Below, piece by piece: positions 5,714 to 9,427 of a DNA stretch of 9,427 nucleotides (the first letter of the stretch is position 1; each line of letters begins with the position of its first letter). The stretch lies in contig CAAEOU010000231.1 in the NCBI GenBank assembly GCA_900757695.1, forward strand, positions 1 through 9,427, given 5' to 3'. A program made the position numbers and the translations under genes. Origin of the DNA: an uncultured Oscillospiraceae bacterium. GTDB lineage: Bacteria; Bacillota_A; Clostridia; Oscillospirales; Oscillospiraceae. Below the pieces are notes generated by a model. The model was not told the origin of the DNA. It saw only the letters and a list, made by a program, of their open reading frames with translations, and searched no databases.

Positions 5714-5834
5714 CTGTTTCGGCCCATTCTTTCGTGAAGTTTTTTTGAAAATTACATTGTAGATACAGAGTTTACAGACGGAGTATGCCATATTCAATTG
5801 TCATTTTGCCTCAGAAAAAGTCGGATAACGCCGG

Positions 5835-5862
5835 AAAAAGCGCCCCGACCCGCAGGGCGCTT
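5835..5862 (-). terminator. Intrinsic terminator of the ireB gene
   Basis: An 8-bp stem pairs AAGCGCCC (minus strand, from 5862) with GGGCGCTT (to 5838), with a 9-base loop, followed by five T residues. It starts 12 bases after the ireB stop codon. The remaining 120 bases up to the next promoter are AT-rich and hold no gene that I can support. Confidence 0.88.
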
Positions 5863-5874
5863 CTGGGAAAATCA

Positions 5875-6120
5875 TCACTTAAAGAGATAATTGCGAACCA
5901 GTTCCTCCATGAGCTCGTCCCGATCAATCTTTGTGATCTCGGTGCGGGCGCCGTTATAGTTGGTGATGTAAGTAGGATCTTCACTGAGGAGATAGCCTAC
6001 GATCTGGTTGATCGGATTATACCCCTTCTCGCTGAGCGAGCAATATACCGATGTGAGGATCCGCTTCATCTCCCGGTCGGTGTCGTCTACCACATGAAAT
6101 TTTATGGTCTGGTCTTCCAT
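5875..6120 (-). CDS. ireB: IreB/YrzL (UPF0297) family regulatory phosphoprotein
   Basis: Small cytosolic protein. The family member IreB of Enterococcus faecalis is a substrate of the cell-wall-sensing PASTA kinase IreK and acts as a negative regulator of cephalosporin resistance; that role is known there and only inferred here. The 81-aa length is close to the family's usual size (about 85-90). The family core is clear: [19 protein letters not shown] (31-49) and [13 protein letters not shown] (67-79). The N-terminal Thr5 in DQTIKF lies where one of the phosphorylated threonines of IreB is expected; the second nearby Thr is absent. AAGGGG, 7 bases upstream, fixes the ATG at 6120. The gene stands alone, with its own promoter (6151-6179) and terminator, and is not next to alaS or the ruvX/yrrK gene, as is common in Firmicutes. 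Confidence 0.92.
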   Translation of the reverse strand: MEDQTIKFHVVDDTDREMKRILTSVYCSLSEKGYNPINQIVGYLLSEDPTYITNYNGARTEITKIDRDELMEELVRNYLFK

Positions 6121-6150
6121 CGGCTCACCCCTTTTCTGAAAGTATATCTT

Positions 6151-6179
6151 ATCTTACCGCAAAACCGGGAAAATGTAAA
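6151..6179 (-). promoter_or_regulatory. Candidate promoter of ireB
   Basis: TTTACA (6179-6174), 17 bases, TAAGAT (6156-6151). A second TAAGAT lies 5 bases downstream but has no -35 box at the right distance. Transcription would start near 6144, about 24 bases before the ATG. It makes ireB independent of the histidine operon upstream. Confidence 0.55.
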
Positions 6180-6229
6180 GAGCTTCCTTCCGTCTTTACA
6201 GAAAGTTTAGAATTCTTTCCCCCTGTTTC

Positions 6230-6559
6230 TCAGGTGTTGTGATCGGAAACATGCATTTTCTTCAGATTTCCGATTTTCCGGCTGCGCAGCTCCATCTCCG
6301 CAAGGACATCCTCCAGTGGGATCTGAAGCTCTGCCATCATCACCAGCACATGGTAAAAGAGATCGTTGATCTCCCCCACAGTATCGGCGGGCACATTGTT
6401 CTTTGCCGCAATGATGGTCTCTGCACTCTCCTCCCCCACCTTTTTCAGGATCTTATCCAGCCCCTTTTCAAACAGATAGCAGGTATAGCTTCCCTCCATG
6501 GGATGTTCTTTCCGATCCAAAATTACCTGATACATATCCTTCAAGATCTGGTCACTCAT
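6230..6559 (-). CDS. hisE: Phosphoribosyl-ATP pyrophosphatase
   Basis: Hydrolyses phosphoribosyl-ATP to phosphoribosyl-AMP and pyrophosphate, the second step of histidine synthesis. The 109-aa protein is a stand-alone all-alpha NTP-PPase of MazG-like fold. [16 protein letters not shown] (39-54) supplies the metal-binding Glu43, Glu44 and Glu47. [13 protein letters not shown] (63-75) supplies Glu63 and Asp66. Its ATG overlaps the hisI stop in an ATGA junction, indicating translational coupling. It is the last gene of the his operon in the window. I see no clear intrinsic terminator in the 109 bases before ireB; only an A/T-rich stretch with a short AGAATTCT palindrome and an imperfect CTTT/AAAG pairing. 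Confidence 0.96.
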   Translation of the reverse strand: MSDQILKDMYQVILDRKEHPMEGSYTCYLFEKGLDKILKKVGEESAETIIAAKNNVPADTVGEINDLFYHVLVMMAELQIPLEDVLAEMELRSRKIGNLKKMHVSDHNT

Positions 6560-6882
6560 CGAATCTCCTCCAATTTCTCATAAAAGCAGGATACAGCTCC
6601 GGTATGGCATGCCGGCCCCACAGGCTCCGCCAACAGCAGCAGCGTGTCCGTATCACAGTCGGTATAGATCTCCTTCACATACATAAAGTTGCCGGAGGTC
6701 TCCCCTTTGTTCCAGAGCTGCTTTCTGCTCCTGCTCCAAAACCATGCGGTTTTCGTCTCAAAGGTCTTCCGCACTGCCTCTTCATTGGCAAAGCCCAGCA
6801 TGAGCACCTGCCGGGTATGGATATCCTGTACGATCACCGGGATCAGCTCTGATTTTGCAAACAGTCTTTTTACGTCAAACAT
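6556..6882 (-). CDS. hisI: Phosphoribosyl-AMP cyclohydrolase
   Basis: Opens the purine ring of phosphoribosyl-AMP to give ProFAR, the third step of histidine synthesis. It is a 108-aa stand-alone domain, not fused to HisE as in many bacteria. Signature residues are present: LMLGFAN (27-33), [18 protein letters not shown] (48-65), the metal-binding [10 protein letters not shown] with Asp75, Cys76, Asp77 and Asp79, and Cys92 (PACHTG) and Cys99 (SCFY), which with Cys76 form the zinc site. AGGAGG is 7 bases before the ATG and overlaps the hisF stop, from which the gene is separated by 11 bases. The stop overlaps the hisE start. Confidence 0.97.
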   Translation of the reverse strand: MFDVKRLFAKSELIPVIVQDIHTRQVLMLGFANEEAVRKTFETKTAWFWSRSRKQLWNKGETSGNFMYVKEIYTDCDTDTLLLLAEPVGPACHTGAVSCFYEKLEEIR

Positions 6883-6893
6883 TCCGCCGCCTC

Positions 6894-7649
6894 CTATCGC
6901 ACCGGCACGCCCCGCCGCCGCAAATATGCCTTTACCTGCGGTACCGTCAGCGTCCCATAGTGGAACAGGCTGGCAGCCAATGCCGCATCACAGCCTGTTT
7001 TGTCAAATACTTCGTAAAAATCCTCCAGCTTCCCAGCGCCGCCGCTGGCAATGACGGGAATCCCAACAGCATCCACTACAGCCTTTGTCATTTCCAGATC
7101 AAAGCCGTTTTGTGTGCCATCGGCGTCCATAGAGGTCAGCAGGATTTCACCTGCACCCAGTTCCTGCCCTTTTCTTGCCCACTCCACCACATCAAGGCCC
7201 GTGGGGATGCGGCCTCCGGCAATCACCACCTCCCAGCCGCCATTTTCCCGCCGCCGTCCGTCAATGGCCAACACAACACATTGACTGCCAAATTGCTCTG
7301 CAGCCCTTGCGATCAGCTCCGGGTCCTTCACGGCGGCGGAATTTACCGAGATCTTGTCCGCACCTGCCCGCAGAATCTCCTGAAAGTCCGCCACCGTGCG
7401 GATGCCGCCGCCTACGGTCAGGGGCACAAACACCTGACTGCCGGTACGCTCTATTACATCTACCACAGACTTTCGCGCATCGCTGGTGGCGGTGATATCC
7501 AGAAACACCACCTCATCTGCTCCCTGCCGGGAATAGTAACGTGCCAGCTCCACGGGATCACCGGCATCCTTGATGTCCACAAAGTTTACGCCTTTTACCA
7601 CACGTCCGTCCTTCACATCAAGGCACGGGATGATTCTCTTTGCTAGCAC
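6894..7649 (-). CDS. hisF: Imidazole glycerol phosphate synthase, cyclase subunit
   Basis: Uses ammonia delivered by HisH to convert PRFAR to imidazole glycerol phosphate and AICAR. It is a TIM barrel of 251 aa, matching the usual length of about 252. Catalytic Asp11 (PCLDVKDG) and Asp130 (LAIDGRR) are in place. The phosphate-binding loops TVGGGIR (78-84) and IASGGAG (200-206) are seen, as is SVNSAAV (101-107). The start is a GTG at 7649, chosen because the conserved sequence begins there as (M)[11 protein letters not shown] and GGGAGG lies 7 bases upstream. A longer in-frame reading would run into hisA. The gene overlaps the end of hisA by 7 bases, and hisI follows 11 bases after it. Confidence 0.97.
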   Translation of the reverse strand: MLAKRIIPCLDVKDGRVVKGVNFVDIKDAGDPVELARYYSRQGADEVVFLDITATSDARKSVVDVIERTGSQVFVPLTVGGGIRTVADFQEILRAGADKISVNSAAVKDPELIARAAEQFGSQCVVLAIDGRRRENGGWEVVIAGGRIPTGLDVVEWARKGQELGAGEILLTSMDADGTQNGFDLEMTKAVVDAVGIPVIASGGAGKLEDFYEVFDKTGCDAALAASLFHYGTLTVPQVKAYLRRRGVPVR

Positions 7650-8362
7650 GCTTCCGCCTCCCTGATTGCCTGTTCCAGATCCACCGCACCGGTATACCAT
7701 GCCTTACCGATGATACAGCCATCCATACCTGCATCCCGCAGTGCGGTCACATCCCCATTACAGGAGACACCGCCGCTGGCGGTAATGCTGCATGTGACCG
7801 CCTTTCTCAGCGCTTCCAGCCGCCTGAGATTTGGCCCGGACAGCGCACCATCTGTGGCAATATCCGTATAGATGATGGTCTCAACCCCCATGGCTTCCAT
7901 CTGCCGGGCAAACTCTAAATCCTTTCGTCCGCTGCCCTGAACCCATCCGGCCGTCTTTACCTCGCCCTCCAACGCATCAATTCCCACGGCAATGCGGCCT
8001 CCATAGGCCTCTACTGCCCTTTTCACAAAGCCGGGATCTGTTACCGCCGCAGAGCCAATGACCGCCCGACTGACGCCCAGCCGGAACACTGCATCCAAGT
8101 CCTTCATGCTGCGGATCCCGCCGCCCAATTCAATGCGCAGCAGTCCCGTCTGGCACACCGCATCTACCGCACCGCCATTTTGCCGGACCCCATCCTTTGC
8201 TCCATCCAGATCCACCATGTGTACCCACCGAGCGCCAGCCTTGGCAAACCGCTTTGCCGTCTCCACCGGGCTGTCCGCCACCTGATGCACCGTGGAAAAA
8301 TCGCCTTTCAGCAGCCGGACGCATCTGCCGTCCTTCAAATCTATGGCCGGATAAATAATCAT
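7643..8362 (-). CDS. hisA: ProFAR isomerase (HisA)
   Basis: Isomerises ProFAR to PRFAR by an Amadori rearrangement, step four of histidine synthesis. It is a 239-aa TIM barrel, of typical length. The catalytic base Asp8 (YPAIDLKDG) and acid Asp129 (VGIDA) are present, with the phosphate loops IELGGGIRS (77-85) and ITASGGVS (193-200). The ATG at 8362 is preceded by GGGGAG at 8 bases and overlaps the hisH stop as ATGA. Any longer reading would overlap hisH heavily. The protein is rich in Cys near the C-terminus (191, 201, 216, 239), which I do not interpret. The end overlaps hisF by 7 bases. Confidence 0.97.
   Translation of the reverse strand: MIIYPAIDLKDGRCVRLLKGDFSTVHQVADSPVETAKRFAKAGARWVHMVDLDGAKDGVRQNGGAVDAVCQTGLLRIELGGGIRSMKDLDAVFRLGVSRAVIGSAAVTDPGFVKRAVEAYGGRIAVGIDALEGEVKTAGWVQGSGRKDLEFARQMEAMGVETIIYTDIATDGALSGPNLRRLEALRKAVTCSITASGGVSCNGDVTALRDAGMDGCIIGKAWYTGAVDLEQAIREAEAC
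7657..7662 (-). promoter_or_regulatory. Ribosome binding site that decides the hisF GTG start
   Basis: GGGAGG, inside the end of hisA, 7 bases before the GTG at 7649. It supports GTG initiation of hisF rather than an upstream ATG. Confidence 0.7.
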
Positions 8363-8964
8363 TTTGTCAGCTCCCCAAAGTTTTTTAGTATGGTCATGCC
8401 CACCGGCCCGCTTTTCTCCGGGTGGAACTGACAGCCAAAGGTCATTCCATGGGCCACCATTGCCGTCACCGTCCCGCCGTAGTCTGTGGTCATCGCCAAG
8501 TCCTCCCCGCATGCCACCGCCGCACAGAAGCTGTGGACAAAATAGACATAATCTCCATCGGAAAGTCCCCGGGTCAGGGGATTGCTGTGGACAATTTTGA
8601 TGCTGTTCCAGCCGATGTGCGGCAGCTTCAGAGCGGTTTCGATCCGTTCCACCTTGCCCGGAATAAGTCCAAGGCCCTGATCTCCGCCCATTTCACTGCT
8701 GGAATCCAGCAGCATCTGCATGCCGAGGCAGATGCCCAGCAGGGGCTTTTTCTCCGCCTGCCGCAGAATTGCCTGCTCCATGCCCCGTTCCCGCAGTGCT
8801 TTCATACACATGGGAAATGCGCCGACCCCCGGAAGGATCATGCCATCGGCCCGTTCCAGCTCCTCCGGTGCCGATACGATCTGATTGAAAAGCCCCAGAT
8901 AGCTCAGCGCCTTGGTAACACTTTTGAGATTCCCTGCGCCATAGTCAATTACCGCAATGCTCAT
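8359..8964 (-). CDS. hisH: Imidazole glycerol phosphate synthase, glutamine amidotransferase subunit
   Basis: Class I glutaminase that hydrolyses glutamine and channels ammonia to HisF. It has 201 aa, the usual size. The catalytic triad is intact: Cys79 (GICLGMQ), His181 and Glu183 (QFHPEKSG). The N-terminus MSIAVIDYGAGNLKSV and PGVGAF (45-50) are typical. The ATG at 8964 overlaps the hisB stop as ATGA, and GGAG lies 7 bases upstream. Its own stop overlaps the hisA start. Partner HisF is encoded two genes downstream. Confidence 0.97.
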   Translation of the reverse strand: MSIAVIDYGAGNLKSVTKALSYLGLFNQIVSAPEELERADGMILPGVGAFPMCMKALRERGMEQAILRQAEKKPLLGICLGMQMLLDSSSEMGGDQGLGLIPGKVERIETALKLPHIGWNSIKIVHSNPLTRGLSDGDYVYFVHSFCAAVACGEDLAMTTDYGGTVTAMVAHGMTFGCQFHPEKSGPVGMTILKNFGELTK

Positions 8965-9427
8965 GCCAGCGCTCCTTTTGTGGACGTCACCTGATCCGAT
9001 TCCAAGCATACCGCCGTTTTCAGGCTCAGTCCCAGTGCCTTAAAAAGGCCCTCTGTAATGTGGTGGGCATTTTCTCCATACTCACTTCCAAGGTGCAGGG
9101 TTATGCCGCTGTTCATGGAAAAGGCCCGCATAAATTCTTTGGTAAGGCAGCTGTCGTAATCACCGATCATAGGCTGGGGCATCGGTGCGTTCATCACCAG
9201 ATAGGGGCGCCCGGACACGTCTATGGCACAAAATTCAAGGCTTTCATCCATGGGGACGTAGCTGTGCGCAAAACGCACGATACCAATTTTGTCCCCCAGA
9301 GCCTCCTTCAGCGCCATGCCCAGTGTGATCCCCACATCCTCCACCGAGTGATGCCCGTCCACATAGAGGTCGCCCTTGCAGGTGATTGTTCCGCCGAAGC
9401 CGGCATAAAACAGCAGTGCATGCAGCA
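8961..9427 (-). CDS. hisB: Imidazoleglycerol-phosphate dehydratase, C-terminal part (runs off the right edge)
   Basis: Dehydrates imidazole glycerol phosphate to imidazole acetol phosphate. About 154 residues are present of the usual 195 or so; the N-terminal 40 lie outside. Two His-rich manganese-binding repeats typical of the family are visible: DGHHSVEDVGITLG, whose encoding starts near 9359, and ENAHHITEGLFKALG near the C-terminus. The readable frame continues to the edge as LLFYAGFGGT, so the GTG at 9362 is internal and not a start. Nothing of an N-terminal phosphatase fusion, as found in enterobacteria, can be judged from this fragment. The stop overlaps the hisH start. Confidence 0.96.
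   Translation of the reverse strand, partial: LHALLFYAGFGGTITCKGDLYVDGHHSVEDVGITLGMALKEALGDKIGIVRFAHSYVPMDESLEFCAIDVSGRPYLVMNAPMPQPMIGDYDSCLTKEFMRAFSMNSGITLHLGSEYGENAHHITEGLFKALGLSLKTAVCLESDQVTSTKGALA

Noticed and set aside
5714..5834. AT-rich gap after the ireB terminator, with a possible TTGAAT-N17-TAAACT promoter
   Set aside because: A much better promoter lies at 5685-5713 and no separate gene follows the weaker match.
6855..7646. Plus-strand open frame (263 codons) opposite hisF
   Set aside because: It is a shadow of hisF, low in complexity and rich in His/Pro from reverse-complement codons, with no supporting signals.

Overview
The window is about 9.4 kb of intact, gene-dense chromosomal DNA. 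It suggests a Gram-positive anaerobe of the class Clostridia, probably in or near the Oscillospiraceae. The evidence is the combination of Spo0A, an IreB-family protein, a DUF6062 protein, a bacterial acyl-ACP thioesterase, strong GGAGG-type ribosome binding sites and sigma-A-like promoters. The genus cannot be fixed from sequence alone. Every gene but one is on the minus strand. No mobile element, CRISPR array, rRNA or tRNA was seen, and no gene is broken.

Layout from left to right. (1) 1-959: the N-terminal two thirds of guaB (IMP dehydrogenase), with its own promoter. (2) 1044-1781: an acyl-ACP thioesterase, divergent from (3) 1969-2685, a DUF6062 Cys/His protein and the only plus-strand gene. 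A strong hairpin at 2703-2749 lies between gene 3 and (4) 2757-3536, spo0A, which converges on it. (5) 3537-3874: a 338-bp regulatory region with two candidate spo0A promoters, a tandem pair of Spo0A-box-like sites, a 12-bp palindrome, and the terminator of the next operon. (6) 3875-5654: a probable two-gene operon of an unrecognised 99-aa protein followed by a secreted SH3b x3 - NlpC/P60 peptidoglycan hydrolase. (7) 5875-6120: an ireB-type gene with its own promoter and terminator. (8) 6230 to the right edge: the distal part of a histidine operon, hisB-hisH-hisA-hisF-hisI-hisE in transcription order, with overlapping or nearly overlapping genes.

How the genes work together. The six his genes encode six consecutive-pathway proteins: HisE and HisI (steps 2 and 3), HisA (step 4), the HisH-HisF synthase (step 5) and HisB dehydratase. 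HisF/HisH also releases AICAR, which feeds purine synthesis, so guaB at the other end is metabolically related but is a separate transcription unit. Spo0A, the NlpC/P60 hydrolase and IreB (a substrate of PASTA kinases that sense the cell wall) are all linked to cell-envelope or developmental control, but the sequence does not show that they form one system.

Most of the window is conserved housekeeping DNA. I found no convincing new multi-gene system. The points most worth a second look are the unusual Spo0A receiver domain together with a canonical-looking tandem 0A-box at its own promoter, its separation from spoIVB, the unrecognised 99-aa protein tied to the cell-wall hydrolase, the orphan ireB, and the DUF6062 protein.
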